A stretch of 64,000 bases of DNA from Reichenbachiella sp. 5M10. Its GTDB lineage: Bacteria > Bacteroidota > Bacteroidia > Cytophagales > Cyclobacteriaceae. The DNA is taken from NCBI RefSeq assembly GCF_002742335.1, contig NZ_MDGR01000007.1, positions 4,468,501 to 4,532,500 on the forward strand, written 5' to 3'. This document shows positions 1-8,542 of this stretch, in pieces; position 1 is the stretch's first letter, and each line of letters begins with the position of its first letter. Both the position numbers and the translations under genes were made by a program. The notes under the pieces are model-generated. The model searched no databases. It was not told the DNA's origin and worked only from the letters and a program-made list of their open reading frames with translations.

Positions 1-667
1 TTTTGACTGAGATGACTTCTTCTTTGTAGGTCAACCCTGAGCTATCTACTCCTGGAGGCTTCTTGTCGATGGTTTGGCCTGCACCGTTACACGACGGACA
101 GGTTGATGCAGAGACCATCTGACCCAGCATGGTATTGACTACTTTTTGAACTTGCCCCGAGCCCTGACATTGTGGACAAGTACGAAAGGTTACCCCATCG
201 GCAGCCACCAATCGGTTTACTTTGATTTTCTTTTCTACACCATGTGCAATATCCTCGAGGGACAATTTGAGTTTGATGCGTAGGTTGGTGCCTTTGCGTC
301 TGCGCTGACGACCACCGCCACCGCCTCCAAAGAAGCTCTCAAAACCGCCACCACCTCCGCCACCGAAGATGTCACCAAACTGGGAGAAGATGTCATCCAT
401 TGACATTCCTCCGCCACCGAAACCTCCGCCACCGGATGCTCCGCCCATGCCGGCGTGACCGAACTGATCGTAGCGTTGTTTTTTGTTTGCATCGCTGAGC
501 ACCTCATAGGCCTCTGCGGCTTCTTTGAACTTCTCTTCAGCCTCTTTGTCATCTGGATTTTTGTCCGGATGAAACTTGATGGCCATTTTGCGATAGGCCT
601 TCTTGATTTCTTCGGGAGTAGCTGATTTGCTCAGTCCCAGTATTTCGTAATAATCTCTTTTTGCCAT
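1..667 (-). CDS. dnaJ: Chaperone protein DnaJ (partial, C-terminus beyond window)
   Basis: This is the N-terminal 222 residues of the Hsp40 co-chaperone that delivers unfolded clients to DnaK and stimulates its ATPase. The J-domain comes first with the HPD motif (KFHPDKN, about residues 32-38). A long Gly/Phe-rich linker with runs of GGGG follows, then the start of the zinc-binding domain. Only two of the usual four CxxCxGxG motifs are present (CPQCQGSG and CPSCNGAG). The positions where motifs 1 and 4 normally sit read [12 protein letters not shown] and [11 protein letters not shown], without cysteines. The start ATG lies one base past the grpE stop, so the pair is co-transcribed. The gene runs off the left edge. 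Identification is secure. Confidence 0.97.
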   Translation of the reverse strand, partial: MAKRDYYEILGLSKSATPEEIKKAYRKMAIKFHPDKNPDDKEAEEKFKEAAEAYEVLSDANKKQRYDQFGHAGMGGASGGGGFGGGGMSMDDIFSQFGDIFGGGGGGGFESFFGGGGGGRQRRRKGTNLRIKLKLSLEDIAHGVEKKIKVNRLVAADGVTFRTCPQCQGSGQVQKVVNTMLGQMVSASTCPSCNGAGQTIDKKPPGVDSSGLTYKEEVISVK

Positions 668-668
668 G

Positions 669-1250
669 TTATGCTCCTGTTACAACTTTGGCAAATCGAA
701 TCACTTTTTCGCCGAGGGTGTAGCCCTTTTCGACGACATCTACGATTTTGCCTTTCAATTCTTCGGTAGGGGCTGGTATTTGAGTGATCGCTTCGTGTTT
801 TTCAAGGTCAAACTCACTGCCTGCTTCGGCCTCTATGACCTTGATCCCTTTGGCTTCCAATATGCCTTTGAATTTGGTCGAGATCAAATCCACGCCTTCT
901 TTGACAGATTTGAGGTCTGCATCTTCGGTCATTGATTTTTCGGCTCTTTCGAAATCATCTATCACCGGTAGCATGGCTTGTAGCAAGCTTTCGTTGGCAG
1001 TACTGATCAAGTCCAACTTCTCTTTTGAAGTCCTTCTTCTGAAGTTCTCAAATTCTGAATACAATCTCAAGTACTTGTCTTGGGATTCTTTCAACTCTGC
1101 TTTCAATTTGTCCTCGGTAGAGAGCTCAGGTTGTTCCTCTACTTTTTCCTCTGGTGCTTCGGTGGTTTCTTCCACTTGATCTAGCACTTCTTCTTTTATG
1201 TCTTGAGACTTTTTGTCTGCTTTTTTTTCGCCTTTTGCCATTTGTGTCAA
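669..1250 (-). CDS. grpE: Nucleotide exchange factor GrpE
   Basis: GrpE releases ADP from DnaK and works with DnaJ, whose gene follows after one base. The 193-residue product has a highly charged, disordered N-terminus (Lys/Glu rich, about 1-50). A long coiled-coil helix follows ([21 protein letters not shown]), then the C-terminal beta-wing domain ending in the typical [13 protein letters not shown]. Length is normal for the family. Two in-frame ATGs lie three codons apart (1250 and 1241); either could be used. The order grpE-dnaJ is standard for this phylum. No obvious heat-shock operator (CIRCE) was seen upstream. Confidence 0.97.
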   Translation of the reverse strand: MTQMAKGEKKADKKSQDIKEEVLDQVEETTEAPEEKVEEQPELSTEDKLKAELKESQDKYLRLYSEFENFRRRTSKEKLDLISTANESLLQAMLPVIDDFERAEKSMTEDADLKSVKEGVDLISTKFKGILEAKGIKVIEAEAGSEFDLEKHEAITQIPAPTEELKGKIVDVVEKGYTLGEKVIRFAKVVTGA

Positions 1251-1359
1251 AAATTAAATGCTCACATATCCAGTCAATTACTTTGCCAATGTGATTTTCG
1301 TGTCAATATGTCTTGGTTTGAAGCACATAAGGAGTCAAACCGTCCATTCGTCAGTTGTG

Positions 1360-2349
1360 TCAGTTGAGTTTTTCCCAAAGCATGTCTTTGAGTTTGTCGA
1401 GGTTGAAATGTGCCACACTTGAGATGAATAAAGAGGGGATGTCCTTAGGAAGTTCTTTACTCATCATCTGCATCAAGTCTTCGTCTAGCATGTCGGATTT
1501 GGTGATGGCTAGTAGGCGTTCTTTGTCCAGTAGCTCTGGGTTGTACTTGGTGAGTTCACCGAGTAGTATTTCGTAATCTTTTTGGATGTCGTCTGAGTCT
1601 GCAGGAACCATGAAGAGCAGCATAGAATTGCGCTCGATGTGTCTCAGAAAGCGTATTCCGAGACCTTTGCCTTCTGAGGCTCCTTCGATGATCCCAGGGA
1701 TATCTGCGATTACGAAGGATTTATTGTCTCGGTAGCCTACTACTCCGAGGTTGGGGACGAGGGTAGTGAAAGGGTAGTCTGCGATCTCAGGCTTGGCTGC
1801 TGACAGGACAGAGAGTAGTGTCGATTTTCCTGCATTAGGGAAGCCGACTAGTCCGATGTCTGCGAGTACTTTGAGCTCCAGGACGACCCAATGTTCTTGC
1901 CCATCCTCACCGGGTTGGGCGTAGTAGGGGATTTGATTGGTAGCGGTTTTGAAGTTGTCATTGCCTAGTCCTCCACGGCCGCCAGGGGTTAGGATGATTT
2001 CTTGGCCATCTTCGAGCATCTCGGCTATGACCTCTCCGGTTTCTGCGTCTTTGGCTATGGTACCCAGAGGTACTTCGAGGATGACGTCTTGGCCTTCTGC
2101 TCCGGATCGCTTTCCTCCTTCGCCTGGGTTGCCATCTTCGGCGAGGACGTGTTTTTTGTATCGCAAGTGTAGCAAAGTCCACAGCTGTGTGTTGCCCCGC
2201 AAGATGACGTGTCCTCCACGGCCTCCATTGCCACCATCTGGGCCGCCTTTGGGGACGTGCTTTTCTCTACGGAAATGAACCGATCCTGCACCACCCTTTC
2301 CTGAGCGCGAACAGAATTTTACGTAATCAATGAAATTGGATGATGCCAT
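1360..2349 (-). CDS. obg: GTPase Obg/CgtA
   Basis: Essential ribosome-associated GTPase involved in late 50S assembly and stringent response. The 329-residue protein has the glycine-rich Obg fold at the N-terminus (residues about 4-160, many GG pairs). The G domain follows, with P-loop GFPNAGKST, switch/G3 DIPGI and G4 TKSD. It ends right after the G domain, so the C-terminal OCT extension found in some Firmicutes Obg proteins is absent, as is usual in Bacteroidota. The spacing to grpE (about 110 bases) and to adk (about 150 bases, containing a terminator) suggests its own transcript. Identification is secure. Confidence 0.96.
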   Translation of the reverse strand: MASSNFIDYVKFCSRSGKGGAGSVHFRREKHVPKGGPDGGNGGRGGHVILRGNTQLWTLLHLRYKKHVLAEDGNPGEGGKRSGAEGQDVILEVPLGTIAKDAETGEVIAEMLEDGQEIILTPGGRGGLGNDNFKTATNQIPYYAQPGEDGQEHWVVLELKVLADIGLVGFPNAGKSTLLSVLSAAKPEIADYPFTTLVPNLGVVGYRDNKSFVIADIPGIIEGASEGKGLGIRFLRHIERNSMLLFMVPADSDDIQKDYEILLGELTKYNPELLDKERLLAITKSDMLDEDLMQMMSKELPKDIPSLFISSVAHFNLDKLKDMLWEKLN

Positions 2350-2436
2350 GGGTTTATTTTAATAGACTATTGTGGTGCGTTGGCGCTGTTGTGTTGCCAA
2401 TTGCAAAAGAACGTAAAAATGAGGGTTTAACAATAC

Positions 2437-2475
2437 AAAAGGTTGTCCCAAAAGCATGAAGCTTCTGAGACAACC
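2437..2475 (-). terminator. Rho-independent terminator after adk
   Basis: On the minus strand an inverted repeat of 15 pairs (a few G-U) with arms at 2461-2475 and 2441-2455 and a 5-base loop is followed by a short T run (2437-2440). It lies just beyond the adk stop and before obg, so it should end the adk transcript. Confidence 0.75.
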
Positions 2476-2502
2476 TTCGCATGTGTCTTTTGTCCGGGTG
2501 GA

Positions 2503-3075
2503 TTAGAACTGATCTACTACTGTACGTATCTGGTTGAAGATCTCGTCGATGGATCCTACTCCATGGATTTTATTGAACTTACCTTGGCCTTCATAGAATT
2601 TGGCTACCGGTAGGGTTTCGTCTTTGTAGACCTTGATCCGGTTGTTGATCTTGTCCTCATTTTGGTCATCTGCCCTGCCAGACGTTTTGCCTCTGTCGAG
2701 GAGTCTTTTCTTAAGTTCGTCGTCTGGTACATCTAGTGCGACCATGCCGCTGATTGATGTTTCAAATTCGTTGAGCATCTGGTCTAGTGCCTCTGCCTGT
2801 GGGACGGTACGTGGAAATCCATCAAAGATGAAGCCTTTAGCTTCTGAAGTTGAGGCGATTTTGTCCTTGACCATGTCGATCACGACAGAATCAGGTACCA
2901 AATTGCCATCGTCCATGTATTTTTGAGCGAGTTTGCCCAAGTCAGTGCCTTCTCCCAAGTGTTTTCTAAATAGGTCTCCTGTCGAAAGGTGAGCCAAATT
3001 ATATTGTGTAATGAGTTTTTCACTCTGGGTCCCTTTGCCCGCACCGGGAGGGCCGAATAATACGATGTTTAGCAT
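2503..3075 (-). CDS. adk: Adenylate kinase (short type)
   Basis: Catalyses ATP + AMP to 2 ADP in the cytoplasm. P-loop GPPGAGKGTQ is at residues 8-17. The AMP-binding segment STGDLFR and the FDGFPRT motif are present. At 190 residues it is the short-LID form: the segment after RLLDRGKTSGRADD goes straight to the next helix, without the long zinc-type LID insert. It is flanked by a terminator downstream and a TATATTTG promoter element upstream, so it is probably monocistronic. Identification is secure. Confidence 0.97.
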   Translation of the reverse strand: MLNIVLFGPPGAGKGTQSEKLITQYNLAHLSTGDLFRKHLGEGTDLGKLAQKYMDDGNLVPDSVVIDMVKDKIASTSEAKGFIFDGFPRTVPQAEALDQMLNEFETSISGMVALDVPDDELKKRLLDRGKTSGRADDQNEDKINNRIKVYKDETLPVAKFYEGQGKFNKIHGVGSIDEIFNQIRTVVDQF

Positions 3076-3117
3076 GTTGTATCAGTATGTGCCTATAGGC
3101 TTCTATCAAAAAGGGGT

Positions 3118-3125
3118 CAAATATA
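3118..3125 (-). promoter_or_regulatory. Candidate promoter -7 element for adk
   Basis: TATATTTG on the minus strand matches the Bacteroidota -7 consensus TAnnTTTG exactly. It would start transcription about 35 bases before the adk ATG. No clear TTG at -33 was seen, so this rests on one box and position. Confidence 0.42.
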
Positions 3126-3248
3126 ATAAAAAAGGGATGGAGTAGACGATACGCACCATCTATGTATTCGTTGGGGTGGATAAAGAGGGTAAATTTGAGG
3201 AGTAGCACTCGTTGTTTGTCGAGCCCGAATAGACGAATACGTTCTGAT

Positions 3249-3776
3249 TTAAAGCATTTGGTACAAGTCCTTGAACGTCCGTCCATGGCCGTTGTAGTCC
3301 ATGCCATAGCCCACGACAAAATCATTGGGAATGGATTTGCCTATGTAGTCCACTGTGATGTCTTTGGTATACATGTCGGGTTTGTGAAAGAGAGTCAAAA
3401 TTTTGACAGACTCAGTGCCTTCGTTTTCCAACGAAGAAATGATGTGCTCTAGTGTGTTGCCCGTATCGACAATGTCCTCCACGATCAAAACGTGTTTTTG
3501 ATCTAGGTCTTCGTCCAGTCCGATGAGCTGTTTGACGTTGCCTGTGGATTCCTCTCCTGAGTAGGAAGCCAGTTTAAGAAAACTGATTTCGGGATCGATG
3601 GACATTTCTTGTACTAGATCTGACAGGAACATGAAGGAGCCGTTCAATATGCCGAGCAAGACGACCTCTTTGTTCGCATAATCTTGGCTTATCTGTTGTG
3701 CCAAGTCTCTGACTATCGACTGTATTTCCTCATTGGAGAGGTATTTCTTGAATTTCTTATCCTGAATCTGGACCAT
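3249..3776 (-). CDS. hpt: Hypoxanthine phosphoribosyltransferase
   Basis: Purine salvage enzyme converting hypoxanthine or guanine plus PRPP to IMP or GMP. The 175-residue protein carries the PRPP-binding signature VLIVEDIVDTGNTL (about residues 95-108), the flexible-loop region SYSGEEST, and the C-terminal VGYGMDYNGHGR. Length is normal. The M42 peptidase gene upstream ends only 25 bases before this start, so the two may be co-transcribed. Identification is secure; guanine versus hypoxanthine preference cannot be read from the sequence. Confidence 0.95.
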   Translation of the reverse strand: MVQIQDKKFKKYLSNEEIQSIVRDLAQQISQDYANKEVVLLGILNGSFMFLSDLVQEMSIDPEISFLKLASYSGEESTGNVKQLIGLDEDLDQKHVLIVEDIVDTGNTLEHIISSLENEGTESVKILTLFHKPDMYTKDITVDYIGKSIPNDFVVGYGMDYNGHGRTFKDLYQML

Positions 3777-3801
3777 ATCCTACTTGTTTTGTGGCTGCAA
3801 T

Positions 3802-4725
3802 TTAAAGGTTCTCCATGAGATATTTGTACATATCGATCATCGCCTGTATGTCCTTTTTGTGAACTTTTTCGTCGGGCGAATGGACATGGTCCTCAGGTGC
3901 CCCGACGAAACACCAATCGATGGGGTAAGGGGAGGCTTGGATCTCTCTGCCATCACTGCCGCCGCTACGCTCCACTTCGATCTGATAGGGGATGTTGGAT
4001 TGCTTAGCTAGCGAAAGGATACGGTCGATGTAGGAGCGGCGAGGGACACTCATGTCGCGCATAGATATGGCGACTCCTTGGCCGTGTTGTACCCCTTCGG
4101 TGACCCAAGTGATGTCTGAGATGAGTGCTTGCTTGACGCCAAAATGCTCATATATGTACTTGCACAAGAAGGGAACGCTGCCTCCGCCATGCTCTTCGCC
4201 ACAGCTGAATACGATCAAGCCGTCTTCGAGAGTCTCTGCGACCTTGAGGACGTTGTAGATGCCAAGGCGGTTGTCGAGGTAGCAGGATTGGACATAGTTC
4301 TCTGTCTCTCTAAAGTCACACTTGAAGACCAGCTCTGTACCGGATTGTATTCCTCTACCAAAATCATAGAACAAGTAGCCGTCTTCTTCTTTGAGCCGAC
4401 ATTCGATGGGGCCCATGGCATCTTCGCCGACGAGTTCATAGCCCGTTTCGGCTTCTGGACTACCGATGGGGACGAGCTGGTTTTCATAGCGCACGGTGAA
4501 CCCGATGGAGTCCATGTGAGCGAAAATAGCCGTTCGTGGTTTGCCAAATTTCAGGATGACACAATCCTGAAACGCCGAACCATGAATTACATCAGGGCGT
4601 GTCTTCCATTGAGCACTGTGGGATTCTACATACTCGATGAGGTAGTCTTTCATGGCGAGCTCATTGCCAGATGGCGCGAAGACCTCGCAGAGAGCTTGGA
4701 GCAACTCAAAATCTGTTTTATTCAT
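3802..4725 (-). CDS. M42-family metallopeptidase (aminopeptidase)
   Basis: Cytosolic di-zinc aminopeptidase-like protein. Metal-ligand motifs in order: HMDSIGF (His, about residue 68), YLDNRLG (Asp), CGEEHGG (catalytic Glu pair), SDITW (Asp) and a C-terminal EDHVHSPDE (His). These match the M42/M20 clan. The ATG at 4725 (MNKTDFELLQ) is chosen over an ATG seven codons upstream. The upstream one would leave almost no room before the divergent gene at 4752, and the family normally begins near this helix. Length is 307 residues. Likely reads on into hpt. Substrate unknown. Confidence 0.85.
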   Translation of the reverse strand: MNKTDFELLQALCEVFAPSGNELAMKDYLIEYVESHSAQWKTRPDVIHGSAFQDCVILKFGKPRTAIFAHMDSIGFTVRYENQLVPIGSPEAETGYELVGEDAMGPIECRLKEEDGYLFYDFGRGIQSGTELVFKCDFRETENYVQSCYLDNRLGIYNVLKVAETLEDGLIVFSCGEEHGGGSVPFLCKYIYEHFGVKQALISDITWVTEGVQHGQGVAISMRDMSVPRRSYIDRILSLAKQSNIPYQIEVERSGGSDGREIQASPYPIDWCFVGAPEDHVHSPDEKVHKKDIQAMIDMYKYLMENL

Positions 4726-4751
4726 AAATACCAATTCAGACCACAAAATTC

Positions 4752-5267
4752 ATGGATTTTCGTAGATATCAAACAACAATCTTGTTTTACTTCGCAGGAC
4801 TTATGATGGCGCAAATACTCAAATACCTCAGTGTCTACCTTGGCAGTACACTCAAAGTGATTTTCGGACCTGTACTGGGGATGAGTTATGGTTTTCATTT
4901 TTTGGTCACGGGGGCACTAACGACCCTTGGGATGATGACCAGCGTCTACATCGTCACCTATTTTGGGACACGTATTCGTCACCAGGCTCAATCCTACTTG
5001 ACCCGAAAGAAGCGCAACATCTTCTCCAAGAAGTCGCGCCAGTATGTGCGGATTTGGCAAAAGTATGGTGTGCCTGGGATTGCTTTTATGACGCCACTTT
5101 TGTTTATGCCGATCGGTGGGGCACTCATTGCCAATGCCTTTGGAGGCAAAAAAGCAGACATCTTCAAGTATATGTGGATTTTTTGTACGTTTTGGTCGTT
5201 CTTTTTGGCATGGCTCGTTCAGTATGCGGGGCATTTGATTCCGTTTTTGGATCTGCCAGAAAAATGA
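4752..5267 (+). CDS. Small integral membrane protein, small multidrug export / VTT-like
   Basis: A 171-residue membrane protein with about four hydrophobic segments (residues about 9-30, 48-72, 105-128, 138-160) and a basic cytoplasmic loop rich in Arg/Lys (about 76-95). The segment GVPGIAFMTPLLFMPIGGAL, with its proline/glycine re-entrant pattern, resembles the 'small multi-drug export' and DedA/VTT families. That name is only a family label and no transport function can be read from it. It is divergent from the M42 peptidase gene with very little intergenic space. No partner gene follows: polA starts about 120 bases on. Confidence 0.7.
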   Translation: MDFRRYQTTILFYFAGLMMAQILKYLSVYLGSTLKVIFGPVLGMSYGFHFLVTGALTTLGMMTSVYIVTYFGTRIRHQAQSYLTRKKRNIFSKKSRQYVRIWQKYGVPGIAFMTPLLFMPIGGALIANAFGGKKADIFKYMWIFCTFWSFFLAWLVQYAGHLIPFLDLPEK

Positions 5268-5388
5268 ATCTTATGTGTTTGAAAGCCTTGTCTTTTTTAG
5301 GCTAAAGTTGGCGGTGTGGAGAGTTTTGACAACAACTTTTTTCCAGTATCCGCCGACTTGCATTGGCTAGGTTGCTTACTTTTACCTC

Positions 5389-8217
5389 ATGAGTAAACCT
5401 GAGAAGAAATTATTCCTGCTGGATGCCTATGCGCTGATCTATCGTGCCCATTTTGCGTTTAGCAAAAACCCGCGTATCAACTCAAAGGGAGTCAATACCA
5501 GTGCAGTTTTTGGCTTCATGAACTCTCTGTTGGAGATTTTGAAAAAGGAAAAACCTACTCACATTGGTGTTGCATTTGACACGAGTGCGCCGACCTTTCG
5601 CCACATTCAGTTTCCCGAATACAAGGCGCATCGCGAAGAGACGCCAGAGGATATCCGTACGGCCACTCCACTGATCAAGGACATACTCAAAGCCATGAAT
5701 ATTCCAATCCTGCTGATGGACGGATTTGAGGCGGATGACGTCATTGGTACGATTGCCAAGGCAGCTGCGCGCCAGGGTTTCGAAGTGTTCATGATGACAC
5801 CTGACAAGGACTATGCGCAACTGGTAGAGGAGCATATCTATCTCTACAAGCCCGCCTATATGGGCAATGCCGTAGATGTACTCGGCATCCCCGAAGTACT
5901 TGCTAAGTTTGAGATAGATAACGTAGATCAGGTACGCGATGTGCTCGGACTAGAAGGAGACGCAGCAGACAACATTCCAGGCATCCCTGGGGTCGGAAAG
6001 AAAACCGCCATCAAATTCATCAAACAATACGGTTCGGTAGAGGGCTTACTCGAAAATACGGCAGACCTCAAAGGCAAGATGAAAGAAAAAGTCGAGGAGT
6101 TCGGTGCGCAAGGGGTATTGTCCAAGGAGCTTGCCACCATCAAAATCGACGTGCCTGTAGCCTTTGACGAAGAAGACCTCAAACACTGCGAACCCAACGA
6201 GGAGGCTGTCAAAAAGATATTTGAAGAACTGGAGTTTCGTACAATGCTCAAGCGGCTCTTCGGGGACGATGGACAATCGGCCCCTACACCTGCCACCACA
6301 CCCAAAAAGAAAGCAGCTGCTGCTCCGACGGCACAGTTGGGGCTATTTGGTGCGGTGGACAGTAGTAATACAACCGACCCAGTAGCGGAGAGCTTGCCCG
6401 TCGAAAAGCAAGACATCACCACCATAGCACATGATTACCATCTCATCGATACGCCAGCCCTCAGAAAGTCACTCACGAAATACCTGTTGATGCAGGAGGA
6501 GTTTTGTTTTGACACAGAGACGACCAGTATCAACCCTGAAGAAGCCGAACTCGTGGGGATTGCTTTTGCCTATCAGGCCCATGAGGCATATTACGTGCCG
6601 TTCCCCGCGGATCAAAAAGAAGCACAAGCCATCGTAGAGGAGCTGCGCGAAGCACTAGAGTCTGAATCCATCGTCAAGATCGGACAAAACCTCAAGTACG
6701 ACATTCAGGTGATGAAGAACTACGGTGTGGAGGTCAAGGGAAAATTGTTTGACACCCTACTCGCTCACTATCTCATCGACCCAGACTCTCGACACAAGAT
6801 GGACGTGCTGGCGGAGAACTATCTAAATTATACCTGTATCCCGATCGAGGCACTGATAGGGAAAGGCAAGTCACAGCTCAACATGCGCGACATTCCTGTC
6901 GAGCAAGTCGTAGACTATGCGGCAGAGGATGCTGATATCACACTGCAACTCAGACAAATACTCGGAGCAGACATAGAAGCGCAAAATTTGGGCAAACTGC
7001 TGCATGAGGTCGAAGAACCACTCAGTATTGTGCTTGCAGACATGGAATATGCAGGTGTCAAGATCGATACTGAAGTACTCGGCGGGATGTCCAAGGATCT
7101 CAACGAACTCAGCATCACTGCGCAAGACAAGATTTTTGAGTTGGCGGGGCAGGAGTTCAACATTAACTCTCCCAAGCAGATGGGCGAAGTATTGTTTGAG
7201 AAAATGAAATTGGTCGAGAAACCCAAGAAGACCAAGACAGGACAGTATGCAACTGGAGAAGAAATCCTCTCCAAACTCGCCAGCGAACATGAGATCGCCG
7301 AGCGCATTTTGGAGTTTAGAGAATACCAAAAACTCAAATCCACCTACGTGGATGCATTGCCACTGCTGATCAGCAAAAAGGATGGCCTGATCCATACAGA
7401 CTACCGCCAAGCGGTCGCAGCGACGGGTCGTCTTAGCTCCAACAATCCCAACCTGCAGAACATCCCGATCCGAACGACCAAGGGCAAAGAAATCCGCAAG
7501 GCATTTGTACCGAGGAGCAAGGACTACAAAATCTTCGCAGCGGATTACTCACAGATCGAGTTGCGTATCATTGCGGCATTCGCCAAAGACGAAAGTATGA
7601 TCGATGCGTTCAAAAACGGTCGAGACATCCATGCGACGACTGCCTCCAAGGTATTCAAAGTACCAATGGAGGAGATGACACCCGACGTACGCCGCAAGGC
7701 CAAGGAGATCAACTTCGGCCTGATCTACGGCATCTCTGCGTTTGGGCTATCCCAAAACATAGGCATCAGTCGTACAGAAGCTGCGGAGATCATCGATGCG
7801 TACTTCACGGAGTTTCCAGGGATCAAGCGTTACATGGACGATACCGTCAACCAGGCCAAGGAACACGAGTATGTCGAGACGATCATGGGGCGTAGACGCT
7901 ACCTAAGAGACATCAACTCTCGCAATGCTACAGTGCGCGGCTATGCCGAGCGAAACGCCATCAATGCCCCGATACAAGGGAGCGCGGCAGACATCATCAA
8001 GGTCGCAATGATCAACATCCACGATTGGATGAAAAAAGAAAAACTCAAGTCCAAGATGACCATGCAGGTACATGATGAATTGGTCTTCGATGCGCACGTC
8101 GACGAGCTCGATCTGCTCAAAACCAAAGTGGAGGAGTTCATGAAAAACGCCATCCAACTGGACGTCCCGATGGAGATCGGGATGGGGGTGGGTGACAACT
8201 GGCTAGAAGCGCATTAA
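5389..8217 (+). CDS. polA: DNA polymerase I
   Basis: Repair and Okazaki-fragment polymerase of 942 residues with all three domains. The 5'-3' exonuclease is at about 1-290 (FLLDAYALIYRAHFAF, EADDVIG, TPDKDYAQLV, GIPGVGKKTA). A Pro/Ala/Lys linker lies at about 295-330. The 3'-5' exonuclease is at about 355-540 with the acidic motif FDTETTS intact, so proofreading is probably retained. The polymerase domain holds motif A DYSQIELR, motif B (RRKAKEINFGLIYG) and motif C VHDELVFD. Length is normal. A stem-loop with a T run about 130 bases downstream may end its transcript. Confidence 0.98.
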   Translation: MSKPEKKLFLLDAYALIYRAHFAFSKNPRINSKGVNTSAVFGFMNSLLEILKKEKPTHIGVAFDTSAPTFRHIQFPEYKAHREETPEDIRTATPLIKDILKAMNIPILLMDGFEADDVIGTIAKAAARQGFEVFMMTPDKDYAQLVEEHIYLYKPAYMGNAVDVLGIPEVLAKFEIDNVDQVRDVLGLEGDAADNIPGIPGVGKKTAIKFIKQYGSVEGLLENTADLKGKMKEKVEEFGAQGVLSKELATIKIDVPVAFDEEDLKHCEPNEEAVKKIFEELEFRTMLKRLFGDDGQSAPTPATTPKKKAAAAPTAQLGLFGAVDSSNTTDPVAESLPVEKQDITTIAHDYHLIDTPALRKSLTKYLLMQEEFCFDTETTSINPEEAELVGIAFAYQAHEAYYVPFPADQKEAQAIVEELREALESESIVKIGQNLKYDIQVMKNYGVEVKGKLFDTLLAHYLIDPDSRHKMDVLAENYLNYTCIPIEALIGKGKSQLNMRDIPVEQVVDYAAEDADITLQLRQILGADIEAQNLGKLLHEVEEPLSIVLADMEYAGVKIDTEVLGGMSKDLNELSITAQDKIFELAGQEFNINSPKQMGEVLFEKMKLVEKPKKTKTGQYATGEEILSKLASEHEIAERILEFREYQKLKSTYVDALPLLISKKDGLIHTDYRQAVAATGRLSSNNPNLQNIPIRTTKGKEIRKAFVPRSKDYKIFAADYSQIELRIIAAFAKDESMIDAFKNGRDIHATTASKVFKVPMEEMTPDVRRKAKEINFGLIYGISAFGLSQNIGISRTEAAEIIDAYFTEFPGIKRYMDDTVNQAKEHEYVETIMGRRRYLRDINSRNATVRGYAERNAINAPIQGSAADIIKVAMINIHDWMKKEKLKSKMTMQVHDELVFDAHVDELDLLKTKVEEFMKNAIQLDVPMEIGMGVGDNWLEAH

Positions 8218-8542
8218 GAGGATGTAAACGCCCTGCTTGCATTCTTAGAATAGTTCAATACCGTTAGGGGTTGAAAGAAGAGTTAGAAGGAATGAAAGCT
8301 AATAACCAGTGGTTTAGGGATGAAGTAGGGGATGTTCCTAAATGTTGTTTCAAGCAACTTTTTCTTATGTATAGGTAAATCACCTAGCCCTATAAAAGAA
8401 AAAATGAATTGATCGCACCAAAACGGTCATTCATCTAAATTGTCTCTTTTTTTTACAATTTTTGAATCTATTTTGCACATCCAGCCCGTAAGTATGATGG
8501 TGAGTTCAGAAAGACTTACAATATAGCATTTAGAGAATCAAG
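8218..8542 (+). other. Gene-free stretch between polA and the T9SS substrate gene
   Basis: 325 AT-rich bases without a convincing coding frame. It holds a small stem-loop followed by T residues (separate entry). It also has a T-rich stretch with a near-match to the Bacteroidota -7 box (TATTTTG, 8469-8475, one base short of consensus), about 67 bases upstream of the next start. Nothing else was recognised. Confidence 0.5.
8344..8363 (+). terminator. Possible polA terminator
   Basis: A short stem-loop (GTTGT / GCAAC pairing, about 5 pairs) is followed directly by five T residues. It is the only terminator-like structure downstream of polA, but the stem is short. Confidence 0.3.

Noticed and set aside
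4129-4806. 225-residue open frame on the plus strand opposite the M42 peptidase
   Set aside because: It is antisense to a gene with all metal-site motifs, has no recognisable domain or start signal, and its length follows from the codon bias of the real gene.
5928-6425. 165-residue minus-strand open frame inside polA
   Set aside because: Ser/Ser-rich composition typical of an antisense frame; polA is complete and uninterrupted here. The same applies to further antisense frames in 6871-7410 and 7903-8198.
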